A stretch of DNA of 64,000 nt from Leptolyngbya ohadii IS1 (GCF_002215035.1 NZ_NKFP01000006.1:75083-139082), one strand, 5' to 3'; counted from the first letter of the stretch, positions 34,312 to 43,931 are shown. Numbers and translations are program-made. The notes: generated from the letters alone by a model not told the origin.

Positions 34312-35724
34312 ATGGCGGTAATCATTGCAGGCGATCGCAGCGGGGTGGGCAAAACAACCGTCACACTGGCTTTGCTAGCGGCTCTGCGGCAGTGGGGCAC
34401 GGTGCAGTCCTTCAAGGTGGGACCCGACTACATCGATCCCATGTTCCATACGCAGGTGACAGGACGATCGTGCCGCAATCTCGATCCGGTTCTCACGTCA
34501 GAATCCTACGTTGAGCGCTGTTTTCGTCAGCACAGGCAGACCGCAGATTTTGGACTGGTAGAAGGCGTGATGGGACTGTTTGACGGGGCAGGTTCCTCGG
34601 ATTACGCCAGTACCGCCCACATTGCTCGCTTGCTCGATTTGCCGATTCTGCTCGTGCTGGACTGTAGCCGCATGGCGCGATCGATCGCCGCTCTAGTTCA
34701 TGGGTTTCGATCGTTTGATCCGCGTCTGAAATTTGCCGGAGTGGTTTTGAATCGGGTGGGAAGCGATCGCCATCTGGAACTGCTGCAAGCGGCTTTGGAG
34801 CCAATCAATTTGCCAATTCTGGGGGTTCTGCGTCGTCAGGCGGAAATTACCATTCCCGATCGCCATCTGGGTCTGGTGCCCACCGAAGAACTGCCGCAGA
34901 TGCAGGAATTAATCGATCGGTTGGCAGTGCTGGGAAAGGAGAGTTTTGACTGGGGAAAGCTGCTGCCGCTGATGAAGGGAGATCGGAGTCAATCCCTACT
35001 AGCTCCTGTCCTGCTGGGAGACCCCGCTCCGAACCGCCCCCTAAATCCCCCATATGTGGGGAACCTTGAAGGACAGATTCCTCGGATTGGGGTGGCACGC
35101 GATCGGGCGTTTAGCTTTTACTATGCCGATAATCTGGATTTGCTGGAAAGGCTGGGCGCAGAGTTGGTCTACTGGAGTCCTTTAACGGATGAGTTGCCTG
35201 CGGAGGTGAACGGCTTGTACTTTGGCGGCGGCTTTCCAGAGATGTTTGCGGCAGAACTTCAGGCAAACGCGATCGGGCGGGCGGCAGTGCGATCGACAAT
35301 TGTAGCGGGGATGCCGACCTACGCGGAATGCGGCGGGCTAATGTACCTGAGTCAGAGCATTATGGACTTTGAGGGGCGCTCCTGGGAGATGGCGGGAATT
35401 CTGCCAACCGTGGCGCAAATGGGCAAACGGCTAACTCTGGGCTATCGGCAGGCGGCGGCGTTGCAAAATAGTCCTTTCATGCAGGAAAAGGCGATCGTCT
35501 GGGGACATGAATTTCACCGATCGACGCTCACCCAGCTACCCAAAACGCCGCTTTACCAAATCCGAGGCTATGACGCTACTAGTCCAGCGACGACAGAAGG
35601 ATGGCATATGCATCAGGCTCACGCTTCCTACGTGCATCTGCACTGGGGCGATCGGGCTTGGATGCCGCACAATTTTCTGCAAGCCTGTCTGCGATTTGGG
35701 AAAGTGCAACCGGGAACGTTCTGA
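34312..35724 (+). CDS. cobB: cobyrinate a,c-diamide synthase
   Basis: Amidates side chains a and c of cobyrinate in cobalamin synthesis using glutamine and ATP (CbiA/CobB family). The 470-residue protein has the ATP-binding GDRSGVGKTTVTLALLAAL, FKVGPDYIDPMFH and VEGVMGLFDG, then a class I glutamine amidotransferase domain with GGGFPEMFA and the nucleophile Cys in MPTYAECGGLMYL. The linker at about residues 235-255 (PAPNRPLNPPYVGNLEG) is encoded by a dispersed palindromic repeat, so the protein carries an in-frame repeat insertion. No other cob gene is nearby. Confidence 0.95.
   Translation: MAVIIAGDRSGVGKTTVTLALLAALRQWGTVQSFKVGPDYIDPMFHTQVTGRSCRNLDPVLTSESYVERCFRQHRQTADFGLVEGVMGLFDGAGSSDYASTAHIARLLDLPILLVLDCSRMARSIAALVHGFRSFDPRLKFAGVVLNRVGSDRHLELLQAALEPINLPILGVLRRQAEITIPDRHLGLVPTEELPQMQELIDRLAVLGKESFDWGKLLPLMKGDRSQSLLAPVLLGDPAPNRPLNPPYVGNLEGQIPRIGVARDRAFSFYYADNLDLLERLGAELVYWSPLTDELPAEVNGLYFGGGFPEMFAAELQANAIGRAAVRSTIVAGMPTYAECGGLMYLSQSIMDFEGRSWEMAGILPTVAQMGKRLTLGYRQAAALQNSPFMQEKAIVWGHEFHRSTLTQLPKTPLYQIRGYDATSPATTEGWHMHQAHASYVHLHWGDRAWMPHNFLQACLRFGKVQPGTF
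35031..35065. repeat. family A palindrome inside the cobB coding sequence
   Basis: GCCCCCTAAATCCCCCA followed by TATGTGGGGAACC, the same element found between genes. Here it is translated as part of an inter-domain linker without breaking the frame. Confidence 0.8.
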
Positions 35725-35750
35725 GAACCTGCGGGAACGATCGTTTTAGT

Positions 35751-35783
35751 CCGCCCCTAGCCTCCAATTCTGGAGGGAACCTT
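35751..35783. repeat. family A palindrome, diverged
   Basis: CCGCCCCTAGCCTCCAATTC with TGGAGGGAACC: a diverged copy just downstream of cobB. Confidence 0.6.
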
Positions 35784-35925
35784 AGCTCTATTCTTCTTTC
35801 CTTTACCCCCAGCCCTCCTGTAATCTGTTGCGATATCTGGTGCAATTGCCTGTTTCCGTTCAAATTTCGGCTCAGGCTGTTTCTGGTACAAACTATTTCT
35901 GGTTCTTTTCTCCTTCCTCCTTATC

Positions 35926-37533
35926 ATGTTCCTACCGATCGTCCTTGCCGCACTTCAAGAAGTGGCTCTCCCCTCTCAGGGCAGCTTTGAAGAAATTGTA
36001 GTTGGCTGGATTATTCTGCTGCTGGTGGCAACGGGTGTGGCGCTGCTGTCGCGCTGGGTTCGCATTCCTTACGTCACGGGACTGGTGCTGGCGGGGTTGG
36101 TGATTGCCCCCTGGATTCCCGATCGCGTCAGTCTGAATTCCTCGCTGATTTTGAATTTATTTCTACCGATTCTGCTGTTCGAGGCGGCAATTAACACAGA
36201 TATTAGTCGGCTTCGCAGTACGATCAAGCCCATTTCGCTGCTGGCGGGTCCGGGGGTCGTGCTTGCAACCGGGGTAACGGCGATCGGCATTAAGTATGCG
36301 CTGAATTTGCCCTGGATTGCCGCTCTGATCTTGGGGGTGATTCTGGCAATTACGGATACGGTATCGGTGATTGCGGTCTTTAAGGAAATTTCCGTTCCCT
36401 CGCGGTTAACCACAATCGTAGAGGGGGAAAGCTTATTTAACGATGGCGTTGCCCTGGTGCTGTTTAACCTGGTGTTGCAGGCAAACCTGTATGGCTCAGT
36501 GACGATCGCGGACGGGATACAGGCGTTGATTGTCGTCATCGTGGGCGGAACGCTGATTGGTCTGGCGTTGGGCTACCTGGGGGCGGGACTGTTTGCGCGG
36601 GCAGATGATAACCTCAGCAGCATTCTTCTTACGGTGGCGCTGGCGCTGGGGACGTTTCAGGCGGGTCATGCCCTCGGCGTATCCGGGGTCGTAGCGGTCG
36701 TGGTGGCAGGGCTGATGGTGGGCAATGTGGGGCAGTCGCGGCTGGTGGCGGCATCGAATCGGGTAACGCTCTATAGCTTCTGGGACTATGCCGGATTTGG
36801 TGTGAATACGTTTATCTTTTTGCTGATCGGCGTAGAGGTGAATCTGCTATCGCTCTGGCAAACTCTCCCGGCGGTGCTGCTGGCAATTCTGATGTATCAG
36901 ATTGGTCGTGCCCTGTCGGTCTATCCGCTGCTGGCGCTTTCCAGTAAGCTCGATCGCCCCATTCCCCTGCGCTGGAAGCACGTTCTCTTTCTCGGCAATA
37001 TTAAGGGATCGCTGTCCCTGGCACTGGCGCTCAGTTTGCCCGAAATGCTGCCTGCGCGAAGCGATGTGATTACGATCGTCTTTGGGGCGGTGTTGCTCTC
37101 GCTGGTGGGTCAGGGTTTGAGTCTGCCCTGGCTGGTTAAACGGCTGCATCTCTCGGCGGTTTCGCCCACGCAGCAGCATACGGAGGAACTGCGGGCACAG
37201 TTAATCATCGCGAAGGCGGCACAGGATGAACTCAATAGTTTGCTCAAATCCGGCGTGTTGCCCAAAGCCATCTATGAGGAAATGCGATCGACCTATCAGG
37301 TGCAGATCGTCAAAGCCGAGAAAGCCCTGCGGGATCTGTATAACCAGTGGGCGATCGATGTGGCAACGGGGGACGGAGATTCCTCGCGTTTGAATAGTAT
37401 TAACCGTCGGCTATTGCTGGTGGAAAAGGGGGCACTCACGGAAGCGGTGCGGCGGGGCATTCTTACCGATGATGCAGCAAAAGATCATCTGCGCCAGATT
37501 GACGAGAAGCTGCTGAAGTTGGGGGAGGATTAA
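35926..37533 (+). CDS. Na+/H+ antiporter, CPA1 (NhaP) type
   Basis: A sodium or potassium/proton antiporter of the inner membrane, important for pH and salt balance. The 535-residue protein has about 12 helices (residues 20-410). The conserved CPA1 signature ITDTVSVIAVFKEISVP and EGESLFNDGVALVLFN carries the ion-binding Asp residues, and FLGNIKGSLSLALALSLP is a later family motif. A cytoplasmic C-terminal tail of about 120 residues is helical and charged. The length matches cyanobacterial NhaS/NhaP homologs. It stands alone. Confidence 0.9.
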   Translation: MFLPIVLAALQEVALPSQGSFEEIVVGWIILLLVATGVALLSRWVRIPYVTGLVLAGLVIAPWIPDRVSLNSSLILNLFLPILLFEAAINTDISRLRSTIKPISLLAGPGVVLATGVTAIGIKYALNLPWIAALILGVILAITDTVSVIAVFKEISVPSRLTTIVEGESLFNDGVALVLFNLVLQANLYGSVTIADGIQALIVVIVGGTLIGLALGYLGAGLFARADDNLSSILLTVALALGTFQAGHALGVSGVVAVVVAGLMVGNVGQSRLVAASNRVTLYSFWDYAGFGVNTFIFLLIGVEVNLLSLWQTLPAVLLAILMYQIGRALSVYPLLALSSKLDRPIPLRWKHVLFLGNIKGSLSLALALSLPEMLPARSDVITIVFGAVLLSLVGQGLSLPWLVKRLHLSAVSPTQQHTEELRAQLIIAKAAQDELNSLLKSGVLPKAIYEEMRSTYQVQIVKAEKALRDLYNQWAIDVATGDGDSSRLNSINRRLLLVEKGALTEAVRRGILTDDAAKDHLRQIDEKLLKLGED

Positions 37534-37538
37534 ATTCG

Positions 37539-37562
37539 CTACTGTTTTTATTTTCGCAGTAG
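37539..37562 (+). terminator. weak terminator-like hairpin after the antiporter gene
   Basis: CTACTG (37539-37544) pairs with CAGTAG (37557-37562) around a T-rich loop, followed by an interrupted T-rich stretch up to about 37585. The stem is short, so this is only a weak candidate. Confidence 0.3.
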
Positions 37563-37592
37563 TTTCATAGCATTTTTATTTTTTGAATAATC

Positions 37593-37778
37593 TCAAGCAT
37601 TCCCTCGATCGTATTCAATTCCGTTCCCCTCCAGCCATTCGATCGCAATTTTCTCAAAGGCTTGCTGCCGATAGCAATACCAATCTTCTGTCAGATTATG
37701 GCGATCGAGCGTCTGCTTAAATCGTCGAAATGCGCCGGAACAGGGGAAAGGTAATCGATCGGGAAGATCATTGTAATT
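37593..37778 (-). pseudogene. fragment of a UPF0158-type protein
   Basis: A reverse-strand frame of 61 codons with no start codon in a suitable place reads FRRFKQTLDRHNLTEDWYCY followed by FEKIAIEWLEGNGIEY and ends TGA at 37593-37595. This matches by eye the C-terminal third of UPF0158 proteins (GAFRRFKxxL ... WF ... A.EWLE.NGI). An in-frame TGA at 37779-37781 cuts it off from any N-terminal part. It is a decayed remnant. Confidence 0.6.
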
Positions 37779-37786
37779 TCAGTTAC
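37773..37786 (+). promoter_or_regulatory. NtcA-like box before the SpeD-SpeE fusion gene
   Basis: GTAATTTCAGTTAC matches the NtcA consensus GTA-N8-TAC and is symmetric at its outer four bases (GTAA/TTAC). The nearest good -10 is TATGAT at 37817-37822, 30 bp away, longer than the 20-24 bp usual for class II NtcA promoters. The box lies 80 bp before the ATG. Confidence 0.4.
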
Positions 37787-37865
37787 CAAATTCTGATTAT
37801 TGGAACTTATTTCTGCTATGATTTGAGGTTTGTGACTTTTAGCTTTTCCCTAAGGATGGTGATAA

Positions 37866-39143
37866 ATGGAAGCACTGGGTAGACATCTTGTGATTGAGCT
37901 TTACCGCTGTGCCGCCGAAAAACTCAACGATGTGACGCACATTGAACAGAGTATGATCGACGCAGCGAAAGAATCAGGCGCAACGGTTCTCAACTCTACC
38001 TTTCATCATTTTCAGCCGTTTGGCGTGTCCGGTGTCGTAGTCATTCAGGAAAGTCACCTGGCAATTCACACCTGGCCCGAATACGGGTTTGCCTCGCTCG
38101 ATCTGTTCACCTGCGGCGATAGCGTCGATACCTGGATGGCTTATCACCTGCTGAAGGAAGCCTTTGGCGCAGAATACGGCTCTGCGACGGAAATGTGGCG
38201 CGGCTCCTATCGACTGCTGCAAGAACAGCAGAAAGTCCCCATCGGCTCGCTCACCCCTGCCCCGATTCCCTCGGCTCCGCACTACAATCGCAACGTTTGG
38301 TTTACAGAGCGCAGTGAAGACTGTGCTTTTTCTTTGCGTCATTCTGGCGATTTGCTGTATCGCAAAAAGTCCCCCTTCCAGGACATCAAGATTTACCAGA
38401 CCTACAAGTTTGGCAACACGCTCATCCTTGACGACATGGTCATGTGTACTGAGAAGGATGAGTTTGTCTATCACGAGATGATCGCCCACGTGCCGATGCT
38501 GACCCATCCCAACCCCAAACGGGCACTAGTGATTGGCGGTGGCGATGGCGGTACGGTGCGCGAACTGCTGCGGCACGAGGGATTAGAAGAAGTCGTCCTG
38601 GTAGAAATTGACGAAGACGTGATCGATGCCTCCCGGCAGTATCTTCCGACGATCGCCTCTGCCCTCGACCATCCGAAGCTAAAAGTCCATATTGCCGACG
38701 GCATTGAGTACGTCAAGAAATGCGCTGATTCTCAGTTTGACCTGATTATCGTCGATTCTACCGATCCGGTTGGACCCGCCGAGGGCTTGTTTAACGCTGC
38801 CTTCTATCGTCAGGTGTATCGCTGCCTCACGGACGACGGCATTCTGGTGGCACAAAGCGAATCACCGATGTTTAACTCTCCCGTATTTCGATCGGTATTT
38901 GAGTGCCATCGAGATATCTTTGGTGCGGATCAGGTGCATTGCTATATGGCATACATTCCCACCTATCCCACCGGAATGTGGAGCTTTGCCTATGCCTCGA
39001 AGGGAAATGCTCACCCGCTGAAGTCGTTTGACAGCGATCGTGCCCGCCAGTTCTCAGAGAGCCAGAAGCTCCGGTACTACAATGAAGGAGTCCACACGGC
39101 TGCTTTTGCCCTGCCAAACTTCGTGCGGGAACTGCTGGCGTAA
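37866..39143 (+). CDS. speDE: S-adenosylmethionine decarboxylase-spermidine synthase fusion
   Basis: A bifunctional polyamine enzyme. Residues 1-115 form a complete bacterial SpeD/SpeH-type AdoMet decarboxylase with Glu62-Ser63 as the self-cleavage site that makes the pyruvoyl group (QESHLAIHTWPEYG), plus His68 and Cys83, the same numbers as in the Thermotoga enzyme. A short Pro-rich linker (about 125-137) leads to spermidine synthase: NVWFTE, QDIKIYQT, LVIGGGDGGTVREL (SAM-binding, 221-234), and DSTDPVGPAEGLF (297-309). Such fusions are known in a few bacteria. Self-cleavage should leave the alpha chain joined to the SpeE domain. The agmatinase-like gene follows after 270 bp. Confidence 0.95.
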   Translation: MEALGRHLVIELYRCAAEKLNDVTHIEQSMIDAAKESGATVLNSTFHHFQPFGVSGVVVIQESHLAIHTWPEYGFASLDLFTCGDSVDTWMAYHLLKEAFGAEYGSATEMWRGSYRLLQEQQKVPIGSLTPAPIPSAPHYNRNVWFTERSEDCAFSLRHSGDLLYRKKSPFQDIKIYQTYKFGNTLILDDMVMCTEKDEFVYHEMIAHVPMLTHPNPKRALVIGGGDGGTVRELLRHEGLEEVVLVEIDEDVIDASRQYLPTIASALDHPKLKVHIADGIEYVKKCADSQFDLIIVDSTDPVGPAEGLFNAAFYRQVYRCLTDDGILVAQSESPMFNSPVFRSVFECHRDIFGADQVHCYMAYIPTYPTGMWSFAYASKGNAHPLKSFDSDRARQFSESQKLRYYNEGVHTAAFALPNFVRELLA

Positions 39144-39267
39144 GCGATCGAATTTTGCCCGTTGGAAGTGCTGATCGGAGGGGAATACCCTGTCTGTAGC
39201 CGAAAGGCATTTCCGCAAGGGCAAAATTTTGTAAGGGGGTGTTTGCAAGTTCTTAGAGATCCTGCAT

Positions 39268-39300
39268 CGCCCCCTAAATCCCCCAATTCTGGGGGACTTT
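39268..39300. repeat. family A palindrome
   Basis: CGCCCCCTAAATCCCCCAAT followed by TCTGGGGGACTTT; intergenic copy between the fusion gene and speB. Confidence 0.8.
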
Positions 39301-39413
39301 GAATCATATTGCTTTAAGCCACACAAAGCCTGTGTGTAGAAAGGATTCGCGAACCGCCCCTACCCCTCTCGCGACACAACCGATCGCCTAAAAATACATT
39401 ATTTGTTTGTCCT

Positions 39414-40478
39414 ATGGTTAACTTTGCTTCTGCCGATTCCCAAACCTTGCCGCCTGATTACGATCCCAATGGGGTGGGCAGCAAAACGGCGAATATTTTT
39501 GGTTTACCTTCTACGATCGACTCTGCGAAAGTGGTGATTATTCCTGTGCCGTGGGAAGTCACCGTGTCTTATGGAGCCGGAACCGCCCGTGGACCTGCGG
39601 CAGTGGTGGATGCTTCGACGCAGCTAGACCTGTACGATCCGGAAGGGACGCGCATCTGGGAAGTGGGAGTCGCGGCGCAGGATGTTTCGACGGAATGGCT
39701 CGATCGCAACGATGCCCTTCGTACCAAAGCAGCAGAATACATTTCTGCTCTGGAGCAGGGCGAATCCCCCGATGCCTGGACGGAGACGATCGCAGAAATT
39801 AATCAGGCTTCGACTGAGCTAAATTCCTGGCTGGAAGCGGAAGCCACAAAACTGCTGATGTCCGGCAAGAAAGTCGGGGTGCTGGGCGGCGATCACAGTT
39901 CGCCCCTGGGTTTAATGCAGGCGTTGGCGAAGATTTACGACGATTTTAGTATTCTGCACATTGATGCCCATGCGGATCTGCGAATCGCCTACGAGGGTTT
40001 CCAGTATTCCCATGCGTCGATTATGGACAATGCCCTGAAGCTGCCGGAAATTAGCCGACTCGTTCAGGTGGGCATCCGGGATCTCGCGCCGATGGAAGCC
40101 GATTGCATCAAAAATTCGGACGATCGGGTGCTGGCATACTATGACTGGACGCTAAAAGAGCGGCTGTATACCGGGCAGACCTGGCATCTGATCTGCGAGG
40201 AAATCGTGGCGGCACTGTCGGACAGCGTGTACGTTAGTTTTGATATCGACGGACTCGATCCCTCCCTCTGTCCTCATACGGGTACTCCCGTTCCGGGCGG
40301 GTTACAGTTCTCGGAAGTTGCCTATTTATTAAAGCGGTTAGCGCGATCGGGCAAGCAAATTATCGGCTTTGACCTCTGTGAAGTGGCTCCCGGTACAAGT
40401 GATTGGAATGGCAATGTGGGGGCAAGGGTGCTGTATCGCCTCATTAGCGCCATGATTCAGTCGCAGCAGCACTATTAG
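39414..40478 (+). CDS. speB: agmatinase/ureohydrolase family protein
   Basis: A manganese ureohydrolase that, if an agmatinase, turns agmatine into putrescine and urea, feeding the spermidine synthase encoded just upstream. The 354-residue protein has all metal motifs: GGDHSSPLG, HIDAHADLR and SFDIDGLDPS, plus an N-terminal part typical of longer cyanobacterial ureohydrolases. The family also includes arginases and guanidinases, and recent work has reassigned some cyanobacterial members; the polyamine neighbour favours agmatinase, but this is inference. A small gene follows 11 bp later. Confidence 0.85.
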   Translation: MVNFASADSQTLPPDYDPNGVGSKTANIFGLPSTIDSAKVVIIPVPWEVTVSYGAGTARGPAAVVDASTQLDLYDPEGTRIWEVGVAAQDVSTEWLDRNDALRTKAAEYISALEQGESPDAWTETIAEINQASTELNSWLEAEATKLLMSGKKVGVLGGDHSSPLGLMQALAKIYDDFSILHIDAHADLRIAYEGFQYSHASIMDNALKLPEISRLVQVGIRDLAPMEADCIKNSDDRVLAYYDWTLKERLYTGQTWHLICEEIVAALSDSVYVSFDIDGLDPSLCPHTGTPVPGGLQFSEVAYLLKRLARSGKQIIGFDLCEVAPGTSDWNGNVGARVLYRLISAMIQSQQHY

Positions 40479-40489
40479 ATTTTCTCTGA

Positions 40490-40750
40490 ATGAATTCTGA
40501 GCATCAATCGATCGCCGATCAGCTAATTGCCGACCTTCGGTATGAGCGACAGCTTGTGGATCTGATTATTCGCGGCTGTGTTGAGTATCGCTGGGCAGTG
40601 ACTCAGGAAGAACGAGACGTCGCAGAAGCCATCATCTACAACGCCTTTGAAACCTACGCGATCGAGCGAGGAATTCCCCTGAAGCAGGCAGAGGAATTTT
40701 GTGAGCAGCATCTCGATCGGTTGATTCAAATGGTGGAGAATATTTTGTAG
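40490..40750 (+). CDS. small hypothetical protein after speB
   Basis: An 86-residue soluble, mostly helical acidic protein without signal peptide or Cys clusters (one Cys in RGCVEYRW and one in EEFCEQH). It starts 11 bp after speB and is presumably co-transcribed. No family was recognised. It could be a regulator or partner of the ureohydrolase, which is only a guess from proximity. Confidence 0.65.
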   Translation: MNSEHQSIADQLIADLRYERQLVDLIIRGCVEYRWAVTQEERDVAEAIIYNAFETYAIERGIPLKQAEEFCEQHLDRLIQMVENIL

Positions 40751-40792
40751 AGCGGTCGGGCTATAGCGGTTGCGTGAAGCGATCGGGTTTTC

Positions 40793-40880
40793 CTCGTTCC
40801 AATACTCTGCGCTGGAAATGCCCTTCCCCCTCGTTCCAATGCTCTGCGTTGGAAATGCCTTTGGGAGGCTCTGCCTCCAG
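40793..40880. repeat. dispersed repeat family B, copy 3
   Basis: Two tandem arms, CGTTCCAATACTCTGCGCTG and CGTTCCAATGCTCTGCGTTG, then GGGAGGCTCTGCCTCC, arranged as in the copy at 3110. Confidence 0.7.
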
Positions 40881-40937
40881 ATTCCCTTAGCGGCAGTGTA
40901 GCGTCAGTCTAGTCTGTGGGTGTTCTAGATCCTGCAT

Positions 40938-41080
40938 TGCCCCCTAAATCCCCCACAAGTGGGGGACTTCCGAACTTTGTGAGTCAAGCAATTGAGCCAC
41001 TGCTTAAAAGAGGTGCTTGCTGTCGAAAGAATCGAATGAGTGGTTTCAAAGTCCCCCACTCGTGGGGGATTTAGGGGGCT
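40938..41080. repeat. two oppositely oriented family A palindromes
   Basis: One copy at 40938-40970 reads CCCCCTAAATCCCCCACAAG; a second in reverse orientation at 41051-41080 ends GGGGGATTTAGGGGGC. They sit between convergent genes (the 40490 gene and the P-ATPase) and together can form large hairpins. The rest of the 40751-41108 gap is family B. Confidence 0.75.
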
Positions 41081-41108
41081 TCAGGGTCTAAAACTCGGAA
41101 GATTTTTC

Positions 41109-43928
41109 CTACTTCCGAGCCAAAACCGATCGAATAAACAGCTTCTCTAGCTCAATCCAGACAAAAACCAGCGAACTGAAGCCAACACAAATCAGCAGTT
41201 CCATTCCGCTGAGGTAATGGGTGTTGAAGAAGTTTCGCAGCGGCTCTACGTAGATCAGCAGCAGTTGCAGCACGGTGGTAATCCCGATCGACAGCAGCAA
41301 AAAGGGATTCGAGAGCTGATTTACTTCCACCATCAGGCGGGTATTGGAACGAATCGCCAAAGCGTGACCCATCTGCGCCAGACAAAGCGTAGTAAACACC
41401 ATTGTCTTCCAGCGATCGCGCACCAGCAGTTCCGTTTGCACCTGTTCGGTGTAGCCATACGCCCAGACCATCATCAGGATCGTAATGATCGCCAGGATAA
41501 TTCCGATGCGGATCATGTAGGAGCCTAAGCCTCTGGCAAAAATGCTTTCCTTCGGGTCTTTGGGCGGTTGCTTCATCACGATCGGTCTACCAGGTTCCAC
41601 CGCGAGGGCGAGGGCAGGTACACCGTCCGTTACCAGGTTCATCCAGAGGATTTGCAGCGGCGAGAGAGGCACTCCGCCCAGTCCGAGTAGGGGCGCAGCG
41701 GCGATCGTCAGCACTTCCCCGATATTGCTGCCCAGAATATAGCGAATAAAGCGACGAATGTTGATGTAAACCGTGCGTCCTTCCTCCACAGCAGAGACGA
41801 TCGTGGCAAAGTTGTCGTCCAGCAGCACCATATCGCTGGCTTCCTTGCTCACGTCGGTTCCGGTGATGCCCATCGCTACACCAATATCCGCCTGCTTCAG
41901 AGCCGGAGCATCGTTCACGCCGTCTCCCGTCATTGCCACCACATGACCCTGGTTCTGGAGTGCCTGCACGATTCGCAGCTTGTGTTCCGGCGCAACGCGA
42001 GCATAGACGCTGACTTCCTTCACTTCTGCTTCCAGTTCCGCCTGGGAAAGCTTCTGGAGTTCCTGTCCGGTGAGGCAACGATCGCTTGCAGAGGCAATGC
42101 CCAGGTCTTCCGCGATCGCCTTTGCAGTTAATTGGTGATCGCCCGTAATCATAACGGGACGAATTCCCGCCGCCCGACACTTCGCCACCGCATCCCGCAC
42201 TTCCGGACGGGGAGCATCGAGCATTCCGATCAGTCCCAGCCAGGTCAGCTTCGTTTCCGCCTGATCGTCCGACTCGTTCTCAGAGAGTTCTGTGAGGCTC
42301 TTGCTGGCAAATCCCAGGACACGCAACCCCTTACTGGCAAGCTGATTGTTTTGCTCCAGGATACGCTGCCGCTGCTGCTCGGTAATCGGCGTTGCCTGAT
42401 TGCCCTGCTGGATGTGGGTACAGCGTTCCAGCACCAGTTCGGGAGAACCTTTGGTAAACATCACAAACGGACTGCTGCCCAGGTTGCCGGAATCATCTTT
42501 CACGATGACGCTCATCCGCTTCCGTTCAGAAGAGAAAGGATGCTCACCTACACGCGGCAACGCCTGATCCTGTTGATCCTTGAACAGTCCGCCTTTCCCT
42601 GCCACCGCCAGCAATGCGCCTTCCGTGGGGTCGCCCAGAATTGCCCAGTCGCCATTTTCCTTTTGTAGGACGGCATCGTTACAGATCACGCAAGCCATGA
42701 GGAGCGATCGCAGTTCCGGTTCATTGGCGGCGGTAATGGGCTGTGAAGCCTCTGCAATCTGAAATTCTCCTTCGGGGCTGTAGCCTTCTCCGGTAACGCG
42801 GATGCCCAGGCGATCGGTCTGGACTGCCTGAACGACCATTTTGTTTTGGGTCAGGGTTCCCGTCTTATCGGAACAGATGGTGGTGACGGAGCCGAGGGTT
42901 TCCACGGCGGGCAGTTTGCGGATCAGGGCATTGCGCTTCACCATCCGCTGCGTCCCCAGAGCCAGAGTCACGGTAATCACCGCAGGCAGACCTTCCGGTA
43001 CGACCGCTACCGCCATACTCAGGGACACCTTCACCAGCTCCTCGAACAGCGAGGGATTAAACAGTGTGCCGCCAATAATCACGATCGCCACCAGAATCAG
43101 CGAACCTGTGACCAGGGTATTGCCCAACTGGGTCATCCGCTTTTGCAGCGGCGTGGGTTCCGTTTCCACGTTTTGTAGCGCAGTGGCAATCTTACCGAGT
43201 TCGGTCTGCATTCCCGTTCCCGTCACCAGCACCGTTGCCCGTCCCTGCACGACTTCCGTACCAGAGTAAACGAGATTAATGCGATCGCCTAAAGGCGCGT
43301 CCTCCGGCAGAATCACATTGGCTTGCTTTTCAACCGCGTGTGCCTCTCCGGTGAGTGCCGCCTCCCGAATTTGCAGGTTTGCCTCCTCTAGAATCCGTCC
43401 ATCCGCTGCCACCTTGACACCCGCCTCCAGCAGCATGATGTCTCCCGGCACAAGTTCCTTCGATTCCACCTCAACGGGTTTGCCGTCCCGGATCAGCCGC
43501 ACCTTCGACGAAGCCATATTCTTCAGGGCTGCCAGTGCCTTCTCCGCCCCGCTTTCCTGGAGGTAGCCCAGCAGACCGTTCAGCAGCACCACCGCAAAGA
43601 TTGCCACCGCATCCTTCGGGAAGATAAACTGCCCCAGCATCATGGACTCGCGCACGTCCAGAATCGTGGAGATAATCGCCACGGCGATCAGCATGATCAG
43701 CATGATGTTCTTAAACTGATCCCACAGGATTTCCAGGGGCGATCGTCCCCCCGTTTCGACCAGTTCATTCGTGCCGTACTGCTGAAGATTCTGGTTGACC
43801 TGCTCTGGCGTTAAGCCCTGCGATCGATCGCTTTTAAGCATCCAGAGCGCTTTCTCTGAGTCGATCGTTTGCCAGGCAAGATTTTCGGGAGCTGGGGTTA
43901 CTGCGGAATTCGGGGAATGGGCAGACAT
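41109..43928 (-). CDS. P-type Ca2+-transporting ATPase (SERCA/PMR1-like, P2A)
   Basis: A cation pump that exports Ca2+ (possibly Mn2+) using ATP. The 939-residue protein has an actuator domain with TGEAHAVEK (TGE 193-195), the membrane motif [14 protein letters not shown], the phosphorylated Asp354 in [12 protein letters not shown], and the hinge [21 protein letters not shown]. The C-terminal membrane domain has the [17 protein letters not shown] motif typical of P2A. ATG 43928 is chosen because a palindrome and likely leader lie just upstream; a longer frame (to 43982) would run through the inverted repeats. Confidence 0.93.
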   Translation of the reverse strand: MSAHSPNSAVTPAPENLAWQTIDSEKALWMLKSDRSQGLTPEQVNQNLQQYGTNELVETGGRSPLEILWDQFKNIMLIMLIAVAIISTILDVRESMMLGQFIFPKDAVAIFAVVLLNGLLGYLQESGAEKALAALKNMASSKVRLIRDGKPVEVESKELVPGDIMLLEAGVKVAADGRILEEANLQIREAALTGEAHAVEKQANVILPEDAPLGDRINLVYSGTEVVQGRATVLVTGTGMQTELGKIATALQNVETEPTPLQKRMTQLGNTLVTGSLILVAIVIIGGTLFNPSLFEELVKVSLSMAVAVVPEGLPAVITVTLALGTQRMVKRNALIRKLPAVETLGSVTTICSDKTGTLTQNKMVVQAVQTDRLGIRVTGEGYSPEGEFQIAEASQPITAANEPELRSLLMACVICNDAVLQKENGDWAILGDPTEGALLAVAGKGGLFKDQQDQALPRVGEHPFSSERKRMSVIVKDDSGNLGSSPFVMFTKGSPELVLERCTHIQQGNQATPITEQQRQRILEQNNQLASKGLRVLGFASKSLTELSENESDDQAETKLTWLGLIGMLDAPRPEVRDAVAKCRAAGIRPVMITGDHQLTAKAIAEDLGIASASDRCLTGQELQKLSQAELEAEVKEVSVYARVAPEHKLRIVQALQNQGHVVAMTGDGVNDAPALKQADIGVAMGITGTDVSKEASDMVLLDDNFATIVSAVEEGRTVYINIRRFIRYILGSNIGEVLTIAAAPLLGLGGVPLSPLQILWMNLVTDGVPALALAVEPGRPIVMKQPPKDPKESIFARGLGSYMIRIGIILAIITILMMVWAYGYTEQVQTELLVRDRWKTMVFTTLCLAQMGHALAIRSNTRLMVEVNQLSNPFLLLSIGITTVLQLLLIYVEPLRNFFNTHYLSGMELLICVGFSSLVFVWIELEKLFIRSVLARK

Positions 43929-43931
43929 GGT

